DNA of 64,000 nt from Silvimonas soli (GCF_030035605.1 NZ_CP106736.1:4337001-4401000), one strand, 5' to 3'. Counted from the stretch's first letter, positions 45,960 through 55,664 are shown. The notes: generated by a model not told the origin, from the letters alone. Made by a program: numbers and translations.

Positions 45960-46006
45960 CACTTTCAGTCAGCCCGAATGGACAATCCATTCAGTATGAG
46001 AAAGTG
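45960..46006 (-). promoter_or_regulatory. Nested hairpin in the mgtC leader
   Basis: An outer 7-bp inverted repeat CACTTTC / GAAAGTG encloses an inner 7-bp perfect one GAATGGA / TCCATTC with a CAA loop. It lies 60 bases upstream of the mgtC start on a leader of up to 320 bases. It is not followed by a T tract. I matched it to no known Mg2+ or Mn2+ riboswitch. The rest of 45901-46221 shows nothing I can name. Confidence 0.5.
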
Positions 46007-46221
46007 CGTTGAGCAAAGCAGGTGATTTACATCATCTGCCATGATTAACATTTAAATCGCAATGCGCTGATAGATAAGCGCGCAAGAACTAGCAGAGCGC
46101 ACCGTCTCGCCGGGCGGCGGGACGATGACCAGAATTGGGCAGGGTCCAGCCGGATCAGCTAACAGGCAAAGCGAAACCGGAAAATATCTGGATATCCAAA
46201 GGGGTAGCCCCGAAAAGGAAA

Positions 46222-46247
46222 ACGGCGCGATGGTAAATTCGCGCCGT
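46222..46247 (-). terminator. Terminator after pit
   Basis: On the minus strand a perfect 9-bp stem ACGGCGCGA / TCGCGCCGT with an 8-nt loop is followed by TTTTCCTTTT, 56 bases past the pit stop. Confidence 0.85.
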
Positions 46248-46303
46248 ACTGGCTGTCAACCTTGCTGGGGCAGATTGGTTATCCGACCCGCCGCAGCAAG
46301 GGA

Positions 46304-47776
46304 TTATTGAATGAACTTGCTGGCGATCCAGAACAGACCTGCCGCCAGGCCCATTGCTGCGGGCAGCGTCAGTACCCAGGCCAGCAGGATGTTACGGATG
46401 GTCGAGCCCTGCAGGCCGGAGCGATTGGCCAGCATGGTGCCCGCTACGCCAGAAGACAGCACATGCGTGGTCGATACGGGTAGACCGAAAATATTGGCAA
46501 TGCCAATTGATACCGCGGCGGTAATCTGCGCCGACATACCCTGAGCGTAAGTCATGCCTTGTTTGCCGATCTTCTCGCCCACGGTCTGCACCACGCGACG
46601 CCAGCCGATCATTGTGCCGACGCCCAGCGCCATGGCCACGGCCAGAATTACCCAGTAGGGCGAGTATTCGGTGGTCGCTGTCAGGTCTTTACGCAACTTT
46701 GAGAGGTCTGATTTTTCTGCCGAATCAATGCTTTTCATCGAGCCGACTTTCTTGGCGGTATCGTCCAGACAAAGCAAATTACGGCGCACGCGGTTGCGTG
46801 CTTCCGGCGTGATGTCACGATAAGATTGCACGCTGTCGAGCGTGGACAGCAGATCGGCAATCATCGGCTCGGTCATTTGCGGATCACATTTGTACTTGGC
46901 CGGCAGCTCGGCAGCAGGGGCTTTGCCTAACGCCAGATATTCGCCCAGCGATGCGTTATTGCGCTGATAGAACTGACGCAAGTGAATGGATGCATCGCGT
47001 GTGCGTTCAATCTGGTAAGCCGTGGCATCCAGATCAACCACAAACTTGGCGGGCACGATGCCGATCAGCACCAACATGATCAAGCCAATGCCTTTCTGGC
47101 CGTCATTGGAACCGTGAGCAAAACTGACCGCCAGCGCCGAAACCACCAGTACCAGACGAGTCCAGAACGGCGGATGCTTTTTGCCGTCAACCAGTTTGCG
47201 TTGCTCCGGATTCTTGTGCATGCCCGATAAGGGGCGCAGTTTTTTCAGAATAATCAACAACAAACCGGCAATCACCACACCCACAATCGGCGAAATGATC
47301 AGCGACAGGCCGATTTCCACGACCTTGCCCCAATTGATGCCGTCATGAATCGAGGTATTCGTCAGCACCGCGTTGGTCAGACCTACGCCGAGGATCGAAC
47401 CGATGAGGGTGTGCGAACTGGAGGCCGGCAAGCCCAGATACCAGGTGCCCAGGTTCCACAAAATGGCCGACGCCAGCAGGGCGAACACCATCACCAAACC
47501 GTGGCTGGTGCTCACGTTGATCAGCAAATCAACCGGCAGCAAATGGACGATGGCATAAGCCACACCCAAACCGCCGAGCAGCACACCGCCGAAATTGAAA
47601 ATACCGGACAAGACCACCGCCAGATGTGGCGGCATGGATTTGGTATAGATCACGGTAGCCACCGCATTGGCGGTGTCATGAAAGCCGTTAATGAATTCGA
47701 AAGTCAGGACAAACAACAGCGCCAGCGCAAGGCTGATCGCCACATGAACCGGAATACCGCTAAAAAGATCGGGCAT
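46304..47776 (-). CDS. pit: Low-affinity inorganic phosphate transporter (Pit family)
   Basis: H+-coupled (metal-)phosphate symporter of the inner membrane. The 490-aa product carries two inverted PHO4 repeats: FINGFHDTANAVATVIYTK with LPASSSHTLIG, and FAHGSNDGQKGIG with LPVSTTHVLSSGVAG, separated by a charged cytoplasmic loop (about 235-375). Length matches E. coli PitA (499). It precedes mgtC, about 400 bases away, and has its own terminator. Confidence 0.95.
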   Translation of the reverse strand: MPDLFSGIPVHVAISLALALLFVLTFEFINGFHDTANAVATVIYTKSMPPHLAVVLSGIFNFGGVLLGGLGVAYAIVHLLPVDLLINVSTSHGLVMVFALLASAILWNLGTWYLGLPASSSHTLIGSILGVGLTNAVLTNTSIHDGINWGKVVEIGLSLIISPIVGVVIAGLLLIILKKLRPLSGMHKNPEQRKLVDGKKHPPFWTRLVLVVSALAVSFAHGSNDGQKGIGLIMLVLIGIVPAKFVVDLDATAYQIERTRDASIHLRQFYQRNNASLGEYLALGKAPAAELPAKYKCDPQMTEPMIADLLSTLDSVQSYRDITPEARNRVRRNLLCLDDTAKKVGSMKSIDSAEKSDLSKLRKDLTATTEYSPYWVILAVAMALGVGTMIGWRRVVQTVGEKIGKQGMTYAQGMSAQITAAVSIGIANIFGLPVSTTHVLSSGVAGTMLANRSGLQGSTIRNILLAWVLTLPAAMGLAAGLFWIASKFIQ

Positions 47777-47865
47777 CAGAAGGAGGGGCTTGAAGGCAGG
47801 ATGGGCCGGATTATCTCAGAATCCGGCCCCGATGAGTGACGTACATTACTAAATATATTGCGCAA

Positions 47866-49335
47866 TTATGACGAACAAGAGACCGATAAGCTGGCCGCCC
47901 AGTCCGGCGGCGCGGCGGCATAGTCAGCATATTCAGGTTGTTCAGCGAAAGGTTGGGACAAGCAATCGTGCAGGCGCTGCATCTCGCTGAAGTCGCCTTG
48001 TTGGGCTTTGCGGATGGCGATTTCGGCCAGGTGATTGCGCAAAATGTACTTCGGATTGGCCGCGCGGGCGCGTTCCTGAATGACTGCAACCGCATCGCCC
48101 GTGGCTGCTACCCGCTCGCGATAGTCAGTTAGCCACTGGTCAAAGGCTTCGCGATCCACAAAGCGATCACGCAACGCCGGGCATGGGTGCGCATCCTGCA
48201 ATCCCAGGGATGCCAGGTCACGCCAGAAGTTGGTCCAGTCGGTGCGCCCGGCTTGCAGCAGATTAAACAGCGTGGTCAACAAACCCCAATCTTCATCGCG
48301 CCAGTCCGGCAAGCCCAGCTTGGACTGAAATTGTGCGGCAAAGGCGGTTTCGAACAGGTCTTGAAAAGTATGCAAAGCAGCGATGGCTGCTTCGCGATCC
48401 AGCAACGGCAATAACGCCTGAGCCAGCGTCTGCAGATTCCATAAAGCGATTTGTGGCTGCTGGTTATAAGCGTAGCGGCCACTTTCATCGGAATGATTGC
48501 AGATATGGCCCGCGTCAAAGCCGTCCATAAAGCCAAATGGGCCGTAATCCAGGGTCAGACCAAGAATCGACATATTGTCGGTATTCATTACGCCATGACA
48601 AAAGCCGACTGCTTGCCAATGCGCCAGCAAGGTGGCGGTACGGGCAATCACGACTTCCAGCAGTGCCAACGCAGGCGAGGCCGCGTCTGCGCATTCTGGA
48701 TAGAAATGTTCGATGGTCCAGTCGACCAGTGTGCGCAACCCTTCATGATCGCCGTGATGGCAATAGAATTCGAAATGACCGAAACGCACGAAGGTGGGGG
48801 CGACGCGTGCCACCACGGCGGCGGTTTCCCGGGTCTCGCGCCAGATGGCTTCGGGCGATGCCGTCATCGCCAACGCCCGGGTAGTGGGAATGCCCAAGCC
48901 GTACATGGCTTCAGAGCACAGGTATTCGCGAATGCTGGAACGCAAAACCGCGCGGCCATCGGCGCGCCGGGACCACGGCGTAGGGCCGGCGCCTTTAAGC
49001 TGGATTTCTTGCACAATGCCATTGCGGTCTTTGACTTCCGCAATCAGAATCGCCCGCCCATCGCCCAATTGCTGAACGTAAACCCCGAACTGATGCCCGC
49101 AGTACACGCTGGCCAGTGGCTCGCTACCAGGAATCAGTAAATTGCCGGTCAGGTAGTCCGTTAATCCGACATGTGCGTTTGTATCAGGATCAAGTCCCAG
49201 TTGTGCGGCCAGCGGCGCGTTCCAGATTGCCAGAACCGGCTCGGCTAATGGCGTGGGTGCAACCTTGGCGAAAAAGCGCTCCGGCAAGAGCTGGAAGCGG
49301 GGAGTTAGCGCAAGTCGGGCAAAAGTGTCGTTCAC
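47866..49335 (-). CDS. selO: Protein adenylyltransferase SelO (YdiU/UPF0061)
   Basis: A pseudokinase-fold AMPylator linked to oxidative stress. The 489-aa product has YCGHQFGVYVQQLGDGRAIL, the inverted-orientation kinase motifs KGAGPTPWSRRADGRAVLRS and GFCHGVMNTDNMSILGLTLDYGPFGFMD in part, and the C-terminal VSCSS typical of cysteine-containing bacterial SelO. The start is GTG at 49335 with no clear Shine-Dalgarno; no internal Met gives a complete domain. Confidence 0.94.
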   Translation of the reverse strand: MNDTFARLALTPRFQLLPERFFAKVAPTPLAEPVLAIWNAPLAAQLGLDPDTNAHVGLTDYLTGNLLIPGSEPLASVYCGHQFGVYVQQLGDGRAILIAEVKDRNGIVQEIQLKGAGPTPWSRRADGRAVLRSSIREYLCSEAMYGLGIPTTRALAMTASPEAIWRETRETAAVVARVAPTFVRFGHFEFYCHHGDHEGLRTLVDWTIEHFYPECADAASPALALLEVVIARTATLLAHWQAVGFCHGVMNTDNMSILGLTLDYGPFGFMDGFDAGHICNHSDESGRYAYNQQPQIALWNLQTLAQALLPLLDREAAIAALHTFQDLFETAFAAQFQSKLGLPDWRDEDWGLLTTLFNLLQAGRTDWTNFWRDLASLGLQDAHPCPALRDRFVDREAFDQWLTDYRERVAATGDAVAVIQERARAANPKYILRNHLAEIAIRKAQQGDFSEMQRLHDCLSQPFAEQPEYADYAAAPPDWAASLSVSCSS

Positions 49336-49452
49336 GTTTTACAATCCAGTGTTTGTCGGATGTGTCCGGCATGTATCCGGTTTAATTGTTGAGTTGTTTT
49401 GTCGGGTATTATATCACCCAAAACGACCAAGCCATCCCAGGAGAGGTGTGCG

Positions 49453-49950
49453 TTGAGCGAGAAAGCACCGGTCACCGCGGCGATTCGCATGCTGCGCCAG
49501 CATAAAGCGTCTTATACCGAGCACTTATACGACTACGAAGAAAAAGGCGGCACGACAGTCTCGGCCCGTGAATTGGGCGTGCCAGAACACGCCGTCATCA
49601 AAACCTTGATCATGGAAGACGAAGCAAAGCAGCCCATGGTGGTGTTGATGCATGGCGATTGCGAAGTCTCTACCAAAAATCTGGCGCGGCTACTGCACAA
49701 GAAAACCATCCACCCCTGTTCGCCGGATATCGCCAACAAGCATTCGGGATATATGGTGGGCGGGACATCGCCGTTTGGCACGCGCAAGCCGATGCCGGTG
49801 TACATGGAAAGCAGCATTTTGGCGCTGGAACGAATTTATCTGAATGGCGGAAAACGCGGATTTCTGGTGGGAATTGCGCCTGCCGTTGCCCAAGACATTT
49901 TGCAGCCCGTACTGGTCGATGTGGCCATCGCCCGTGGCGAAAGCCACTAA
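49453..49950 (+). CDS. ybaK: Cys-tRNA(Pro)/Cys-tRNA(Cys) deacylase YbaK
   Basis: Trans-editing enzyme that hydrolyses mischarged Cys-tRNA-Pro. The 165-aa YbaK/EbsC-domain protein has TAAIRMLRQHKASYTEHLYDY in part, VIKTLIMED, GDCEVSTKNLAR, and GGTSPFGTRKPMPVYMES. I chose the TTG at 49453 because AGGAGAGG lies 6 nt upstream; a TTG at 49399 gives 18 extra residues not needed by the fold. Divergent from selO. Confidence 0.93.
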   Translation: MSEKAPVTAAIRMLRQHKASYTEHLYDYEEKGGTTVSARELGVPEHAVIKTLIMEDEAKQPMVVLMHGDCEVSTKNLARLLHKKTIHPCSPDIANKHSGYMVGGTSPFGTRKPMPVYMESSILALERIYLNGGKRGFLVGIAPAVAQDILQPVLVDVAIARGESH

Positions 49951-50050
49951 GACCAGCAAACGCCGGAACGCATCCGGCAAGCACATTCCAGCTTAAGGAA
50001 TGGCTAATAAGCACAGAACATAATCTCACTTTTTCAGCAAAGGCATCAGC

Positions 50051-50617
50051 ATGGGGCATCGCTTAAGCAAGATCACCACTCGCACCGGAGACGACGGCAG
50101 CACCGGACTGGGGGATGGCTCCCGTGTTGCCAAGGATCACCTGCGCATTCATGTGCTGGGAGAGGTGGATGAGCTGAATTCGCAAATTGGGGTAGTGCTA
50201 GCGGAGGATTTGCCGGCTATTGCCAGCGAGTGCCTGGTGCTGGTGCAGCATGACTTGTTCGATCTGGGGGGCGAGTTGTGCATACCCGGTCGCGTCGCCT
50301 TGGGCGAAGCGCATCTATTGCGGCTGGAAGAGGCCGTCGAACAGTTCAACTCACAGCTATCGCCACTCAAGGAATTCATCCTGCCGGGTGGTACGCGCGC
50401 AGCGGCAGCCTTGCATGTTGCCCGCTGCATTGCTCGCCGCGCTGAGCGAGCACTGGTTACGCTGCGGGCCGCCGAGGAGGGTATCTCGGAGAACTCGCTG
50501 CGATATCTGAACCGATTGTCGGACCTGCTGTTTGTGATGGCACGCATTGCCAACCAGCACGGCGGCACCGGTGACGTGCTGTGGCAGCCGGGCCTTAATG
50601 CTCAGGCCATGGACTGA
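50051..50617 (+). CDS. Cob(I)alamin adenosyltransferase, PduO type
   Basis: Converts cob(I)alamin and ATP to adenosylcobalamin. The 188-aa product has the PduO-type motifs KITTRTGDDGSTGLGDGSRVAKD, HVLGEVDELNSQIG, FILPGGTRAAAALHVARCIARRAER in part, and SENSLRYLNRLSDLLFVMAR. The ATG at 50051 has AAAGG 8 nt upstream. No cobalamin genes adjoin. Confidence 0.95.
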   Translation: MGHRLSKITTRTGDDGSTGLGDGSRVAKDHLRIHVLGEVDELNSQIGVVLAEDLPAIASECLVLVQHDLFDLGGELCIPGRVALGEAHLLRLEEAVEQFNSQLSPLKEFILPGGTRAAAALHVARCIARRAERALVTLRAAEEGISENSLRYLNRLSDLLFVMARIANQHGGTGDVLWQPGLNAQAMD

Positions 50618-50661
50618 TCCCTTGTACCCATTCATGATTTTCTTTTGTCCTGGTCCGCTGC

Positions 50662-52416
50662 ATGCGTGATTTGAATCTTTCGTCTTTACGCTCGGCGGGC
50701 GACGCAGCGCATCGCCTACCCATTGTGTCCGGTCTGGTGCTGTTGGCATTTGTATTGGCCTGGCTATTGCCTGGTCTGGTGGGGCATGAACCCTGGAAAC
50801 CTGACGAGGGCTACACCTTTGGTCTGGTTGAAAATATCGTCAAAACCGGTGACTGGGTTGTGCCAACGCTGGCCGGTGAGCCTTTCATGGAAAAGCCGCC
50901 CATTTTCTTTGTGACGGCGGCGTATTTCTTGCAAGCGTTTGGCGGCTGGATGCCGCTACACGATGCGGCTCGTCTGGCTTCGGGCTTCTGGCTGGTGATC
51001 GCCATGGTCGGGATCGCACTGGCGACACGGCAGATGTTTGGCAAAGGCTCCGGGCGCTGGGCCATCTTTTTGTTGCTCGGCTGCATTGGTTTGCCATTGC
51101 GTGCGCACCAACTCATTACTGATACCGCGCTGTTCGCGGGCGTGGCATGGGGCATCTGCGGGCTGACCTATGCCCTGAGTCGGCCAATCTGGGGTGGCAT
51201 CATGTTGGGGCTGGGCGGTACGGTCTCATTCCTGTCCAAAGGGCTGCTCGGGCCGGGATGTCTCGGGCTTACCGCAATTTTGCTACCGGTGTTGCTGCCC
51301 GCTTTTCGTAATTCGCGCTATGCCAAAGCGATTGTATTAAGCGTGATTGTGGGTGCGCCGTTGCCGGTGCTGTGGATGTTTCGGCTGTATACCCGTAATC
51401 CCGAACTGTTCCAGGTCTGGTTTCGCATCAACAACTTTGGCCGCTTTAATGGCACGGCCCACCTTGGCCCGGCGGCCACACCTTTCTTTTATCTCAAGAC
51501 GTTGCCTTGGTATGCCTTTCCCGCCTTACCGCTGACATTGTGGGGGTTCTGGCGTGCATCTCGCGGCGCGGTTCATCTGGATGCCGTCAAAGTTGCGCCA
51601 GCGGTACTGTGCTTTCTGGTGAGCTTTGGCGTGCTGGTGATCGCATCCGATGCCCGCGAGCTGTACGCCATGCCGTTACTGGCGCCGTTGGCCATGCTGG
51701 GGGTGGCCGGTCTGGTGGAATATCGCGAGCCTGATCGTGGCTGGAGCGCTATCTCGATTCTGGTCACGGTACTTGCGTTGATACTGATGGGTTTGCTGCT
51801 AACGACTGGCTATGCCTTGTCGACAGGCGAGCCTCACGCCTTGACGACGCTGCTGACGCATCGTTTGTTTGTAGGCTGGATGCCTGCCTGGCACCCCGCC
51901 AACTGGGTGGCGTACGGCGCATTGCTGCTGGTGATCGTCATGCTTTGGCGCCGTGTGCCGCGTGGCCTGCCTGCGGGCTTCGTCTGGCGGTGGTCGTTGC
52001 TGATTGTGATGACGTGGGGCGGGATTGCAACGCTGTGGTTGCCCGCGCTCGATTTTGGCATGCGTTACCGCGAAGTGTTCATGACACTCAAGCCCGAATT
52101 ATCAAGGTTGAACGATAAAGGCGAGTGCGTGGCCAGCTTGTGGCTGGGCGAGCCGCAGCGTGCCTTGCTCGATTACTACACGCATTACCGTACCTTGCGG
52201 CTGGAATCCTCGGCGGCGGGCTGGTCATGCCATTGGTTGCTGATCCAGAGCCGCCATGATCAATTGCCGGATGTCGCTCATGGTGTGCAACCTGCTTTTG
52301 TGGCGGCTCGCCCCGGCGACTTCAACGAGCGCTACATGCTGTTCCAGTTTCCGCAAACCATCCGCCAGATTTGGCCGGATGACGACATGCGGCCAGACCC
52401 GCGTGAAGCAAAGTAA
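50662..52416 (+). CDS. ArnT-like (PMT-fold) membrane glycosyltransferase, isolated copy
   Basis: A 584-aa multi-spanning lipid-linked glycosyltransferase. The first periplasmic loop carries the GT-C metal-binding acid motif (PWKPDEGYTFGLVENI, with Asp-Glu), followed by PTLAGEPFMEKPPIFF, as in ArnT. A C-terminal periplasmic domain begins near 470. It differs clearly from the arnT at 57169 (no NPDEGRYSEIA). It converges on the arn operon, so an accessory lipid A or other glycan transfer is plausible but not shown. Confidence 0.82.
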   Translation: MRDLNLSSLRSAGDAAHRLPIVSGLVLLAFVLAWLLPGLVGHEPWKPDEGYTFGLVENIVKTGDWVVPTLAGEPFMEKPPIFFVTAAYFLQAFGGWMPLHDAARLASGFWLVIAMVGIALATRQMFGKGSGRWAIFLLLGCIGLPLRAHQLITDTALFAGVAWGICGLTYALSRPIWGGIMLGLGGTVSFLSKGLLGPGCLGLTAILLPVLLPAFRNSRYAKAIVLSVIVGAPLPVLWMFRLYTRNPELFQVWFRINNFGRFNGTAHLGPAATPFFYLKTLPWYAFPALPLTLWGFWRASRGAVHLDAVKVAPAVLCFLVSFGVLVIASDARELYAMPLLAPLAMLGVAGLVEYREPDRGWSAISILVTVLALILMGLLLTTGYALSTGEPHALTTLLTHRLFVGWMPAWHPANWVAYGALLLVIVMLWRRVPRGLPAGFVWRWSLLIVMTWGGIATLWLPALDFGMRYREVFMTLKPELSRLNDKGECVASLWLGEPQRALLDYYTHYRTLRLESSAAGWSCHWLLIQSRHDQLPDVAHGVQPAFVAARPGDFNERYMLFQFPQTIRQIWPDDDMRPDPREAK

Positions 52417-52450
52417 AGCGTCAGTGGTGGTTGGCCTTGCTTGAGGCTGG

Positions 52451-52491
52451 GCAATAAAAAACGGGAGACCAGGTCTCCCGTTTTTTATTGC
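52451..52491. terminator. Bidirectional terminator at the end of the arn operon
   Basis: A 20-bp inverted repeat (GCAATAAAAAACGGGAGACC and complement around a single A) with A/T runs, between the convergent ArnT-like gene and arn operon. Confidence 0.93.
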
Positions 52492-52528
52492 TGATTCATC
52501 ACCTGGAAGGGCGATGAAACAGGCTTGA

Positions 52529-53572
52529 TCAATCCACCAGTTCGCGTGCTGCGCCAACCTGGTCTTTGTACGCATCAAAGATACCTTTGAGCGAATCGGC
52601 CATGCTGGTGGTCGGCGCCCAGTTCAGATCTGCCTTGGTGTTGTCGATCTTCGGTACGCGGTTTTGGACGTCCTGGTAACCCTTGCCGTAGTACTCAGCG
52701 GAGGTGGTTTCCACAACGTTGACCTTGGCCACGCCATCGGCGTATTCCGGATATTGCTTGGCCAGGTCGATCATCATGCTGGCCAGATCACGCACCGAGT
52801 AGTTGTTGACCGGGTTGCCGATGTTGTAGATCTGACCGGAAGCGATGCCATCCTTGTTGTCGATGATCTTCATCAGCGCATCGATGCCATCGTCAATGTA
52901 CGTGAAGGCACGTTTTTGATGGCCGCCATCCACCAGCTTGATGGTTTCGCCACGCACGATATGGCCCAGGAACTGGCTGATCACGCGGCTGGAACCTTCC
53001 TTGGTGGTGTGGATGCTGTCCAGACCAGCGCCGATCCAGTTGAACGGACGGAACAACGTGTAGTTCAGACCTTGTTCCATGCCATAAGCGTGAATCACGC
53101 GGTCCATCAGTTGCTTGGAGCAGGAGTAAATCCAGCGCGGCTTGTTGATCGGGCCACAGATCAGTTCCGAGTTGTCCGGATCGAATTCGTCGTCGTGACA
53201 CATGCCGTACACCTCAGAGGTGGACGGGAACACCAGATGCTTTTTGTACTGCAAAGCCTGACGCACGATCGGCAGATTGGCTTCGAAGTCCAGTTCAAAC
53301 ACGCGCAGCGGGTTGTTCACATAAGTGGAAGGCGTTGCGATGGCCACCAGCGGCAGCACGACATCACACTTCTTCACGTGGTATTCGATCCATTCCTTGT
53401 TGATGGTGATATCACCTTCAAAGAAGTGGAAACGCTTGTGGTCGAGGAATTCACCAATCTTGTTGGTGAACATGTCCATGCCGAACACTTCCCAATCGGT
53501 TGTTTCCAGAATGCGCTTGGTCAGGTGGTGGCCGATGAAGCCATTCACGCCCAGAATCAGCACTTTTTTCAT
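52529..53572 (-). CDS. arnA: UDP-glucuronate 4-dehydrogenase/decarboxylase, stand-alone ArnA C-terminal domain
   Basis: Oxidises UDP-GlcA and decarboxylates it to UDP-4-keto-pentose for L-Ara4N synthesis. The 347-aa SDR has NAD motif GVNGFIGHHL, PSTSEVYGM, catalytic YSCSKQ and the ArnA-specific FRPFNWIGAGLDSIHTTKEG in part. In E. coli this is the C-terminal half of one ArnA protein; here it is a separate gene 101 nt downstream of the formyltransferase gene. ATG 53572 with AAGGA 10 nt upstream. Last gene of the operon. Confidence 0.94.
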   Translation of the reverse strand: MKKVLILGVNGFIGHHLTKRILETTDWEVFGMDMFTNKIGEFLDHKRFHFFEGDITINKEWIEYHVKKCDVVLPLVAIATPSTYVNNPLRVFELDFEANLPIVRQALQYKKHLVFPSTSEVYGMCHDDEFDPDNSELICGPINKPRWIYSCSKQLMDRVIHAYGMEQGLNYTLFRPFNWIGAGLDSIHTTKEGSSRVISQFLGHIVRGETIKLVDGGHQKRAFTYIDDGIDALMKIIDNKDGIASGQIYNIGNPVNNYSVRDLASMMIDLAKQYPEYADGVAKVNVVETTSAEYYGKGYQDVQNRVPKIDNTKADLNWAPTTSMADSLKGIFDAYKDQVGAARELVD

Positions 53573-53673
53573 TCTCAATGTCCTTCTCAGGTGTAACCAA
53601 TCAATTAAAAATCCAGCCGGGCTGCCAGACCCATTGGGGTCACAATCAATTCAGGCAAACCGGCGGCAACAAA

Positions 53674-54594
53674 TCATGCACTCAGCAGCAGGGTGCGACC
53701 GGGAAAGCCGGACACCATCTGGGTGGTAAGCGGCTGGCCGTTCAATTCAGCTTCCAGAATCTGCAAAAAACCGCCTTGGGCCGTGGTGGCGATCAGCTTG
53801 TCGTGTTCGGCCATCAACGCGGCACGTGGTGCTTGCCCGGTGGCTTGCAAAATGCGCGTACGCCACAAAATCAGCCGACCCTGTGCGGTGTCGCAAAAAG
53901 CACCGGGATAAGGGTGGGTTACAGCTCGGACCAGATTATGAACCTGAGTGATCGACTGGCTCCAGTCGATTCGTCCGTCTTCGGCTTTGCGGCCGCCAAA
54001 ATACGCTCCCAAGCTTAAGTCTTGCTGAACAAACTGCGCAGTGCCGTTCAACAAACCGGGCAGGGCACGATTCAGACAGATTTCAGCCGCTACAGTCACT
54101 TTCTCAAAGACTTCTTCAGCCGTGTCATCGGGCAGGATGGGGATAGCCTGTTGATCCACCAGCGGGCCGTTGTCTGGCTTGACGTTCATGACATGCAATG
54201 TCGCACCGGTTTCGGTCTCGCCCTTGATGATCGCCCAGTTTACCGGCACCCGGCCGCGATACTTGGGCAGCAGTGATCCATGCATGTTGAATGCGCCGTA
54301 CTTCGCGGATTCCAGCAGCGTGGCCTTGAGCATGTTGCGGTAGTAGAACGAGAACAGAAAGTCCGGCTTCAGACCGGCAACACGCTGCTCCACTTCCGGC
54401 ACATTGGGGTTTTCTGGTGTGATAAACGGAATGTCGTAATCTCGGCAAACCTGCGCCACCGAACCAAACCAGATGTTCTCGTTCGGGTTGTCTTCATGGG
54501 TTACTACCAGCGCGACGTCAACGCCTTGCGCCAGCAGCACCTTCAGGCAGCGCACGCCAACGTTGTGGTAGGCAAAAACAACGGCACGACTCAT
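53674..54594 (-). CDS. arnA: UDP-L-Ara4N formyltransferase, stand-alone ArnA N-terminal domain
   Basis: N-formylates UDP-L-Ara4N with 10-formyl-THF. The 306-aa product has the formyltransferase residues Asn103, His105 (FNMHGSLLPKYRGR) and Asp141 (VKPDNGPLVDQQ), equivalent to Asn102, His104 and Asp140 of E. coli ArnA. It overlaps the arnC stop by 4 nt. Splitting of ArnA into two genes is the notable feature. Confidence 0.94.
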   Translation of the reverse strand: MSRAVVFAYHNVGVRCLKVLLAQGVDVALVVTHEDNPNENIWFGSVAQVCRDYDIPFITPENPNVPEVEQRVAGLKPDFLFSFYYRNMLKATLLESAKYGAFNMHGSLLPKYRGRVPVNWAIIKGETETGATLHVMNVKPDNGPLVDQQAIPILPDDTAEEVFEKVTVAAEICLNRALPGLLNGTAQFVQQDLSLGAYFGGRKAEDGRIDWSQSITQVHNLVRAVTHPYPGAFCDTAQGRLILWRTRILQATGQAPRAALMAEHDKLIATTAQGGFLQILEAELNGQPLTTQMVSGFPGRTLLLSA

Positions 54595-55535
54595 GACTCA
54601 TCCTTTTGCTGCAAGATCGTGGTAATGAGGTAGCGCGGGCGCTGGCGTACTTCGTGATAAATACGACCAATGTATTCACCCAACAAGCCGATGCCGAACA
54701 GCGCAATACCGATCAGGAAGAAGGCAATGGCAAACAGAGTAAACAGACCGCCAACTTCCGGCCCGAAAAAAATACGGCGACCGATCAGCAGCAGCACCAA
54801 CAGGCCCGACAGCAGCGAGATCACCATGCCCATCATCGAGAACGCCTGCAGTGGCACAATCGAAAAGCCCGTCATCAAGTCAAAGTTCAAGCGGATCAGG
54901 CTGTACAGCGAATATTTGGATTCACCCGCATGGCGCTCCTCGTGACCGACAATCACTTCGGTGGGGTTTTGCGAGAACGAATACGCCAGCGCCGGAATAA
55001 ACGTATGCATTTCGGCGCACTGGTTAATCAACTGAATAATGCGGCGGTCATAGGCGCGCAGCATACAGCCCTGATCGGTCATTTTGATGCTGGTGAGCTT
55101 TTCGCGCAGGCCGTTCATCGCACGGCTGGCGATGTGACGCCACCAGGAATCATTGCGTTTACGGCGAATGGAACCCACGTAATCGTGGCCTTTGTCCATT
55201 TCAGCCAGCAAAGTGCCAACGTCTTCGGGCGGGTTCTGCAGATCGGCATCCATGGTCACAATGCGCAAACCGCGCGCATGTTCAAAGCCCGCCAGAATGG
55301 CCCGATGCTGGCCGAAATTGCCATTCAGCAATACGACGCGAGTGACATCAGGGCGCGTTTCAAACTGTGCGGACAGCACACCGGCCGAGCGGTCGCGGCT
55401 GCCGTCATTGACGAACAGCACTTCATAGGTTTTACCCAAGGCATCCATGGCCGGGTAAAGCCGGTCGAACAAGGCTTGCAGTCCAGCCTCTTCGTTGTAA
55501 ACAGGGATAACAACCGTTACTTCTGGATGGCTCAT
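54591..55535 (-). CDS. arnC: Undecaprenyl-phosphate 4-deoxy-4-formamido-L-arabinose transferase
   Basis: Membrane-anchored GT2 enzyme that loads formyl-Ara4N on undecaprenyl phosphate. The 314-aa product (ATG 55535) has VVIPVYNEE, NDGSRDRSAGVL, TMDADLQNPPEDV and two C-terminal membrane helices ending in GLLGEYIGRIYHEVRQRPRY. An ATG at 55631 is also open and would add 32 residues. E. coli ArnC is 322 aa. Sits between arnB and the formyltransferase gene. Confidence 0.94.
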   Translation of the reverse strand: MSHPEVTVVIPVYNEEAGLQALFDRLYPAMDALGKTYEVLFVNDGSRDRSAGVLSAQFETRPDVTRVVLLNGNFGQHRAILAGFEHARGLRIVTMDADLQNPPEDVGTLLAEMDKGHDYVGSIRRKRNDSWWRHIASRAMNGLREKLTSIKMTDQGCMLRAYDRRIIQLINQCAEMHTFIPALAYSFSQNPTEVIVGHEERHAGESKYSLYSLIRLNFDLMTGFSIVPLQAFSMMGMVISLLSGLLVLLLIGRRIFFGPEVGGLFTLFAIAFFLIGIALFGIGLLGEYIGRIYHEVRQRPRYLITTILQQKDES

Positions 55536-55664
55536 GGTGATATTTTTTGTCGCTGATGAATGGGAAAAGCCGGGCGCTTGCGTCCGGCCAGATAATTCGA
55601 TGTTGTTGTTATAACGTGGCGCGTCGGTCATTGGCGAACTCTCGTGCCACGGGCACACATTGGA

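Noticed and set aside
45901..46221. Known Mg2+ or Mn2+ riboswitch (M-box, yybP-ykoY) in the mgtC leader
   Set aside because: The conserved core sequences of those classes were not found on the minus strand, so only a generic hairpin is reported.
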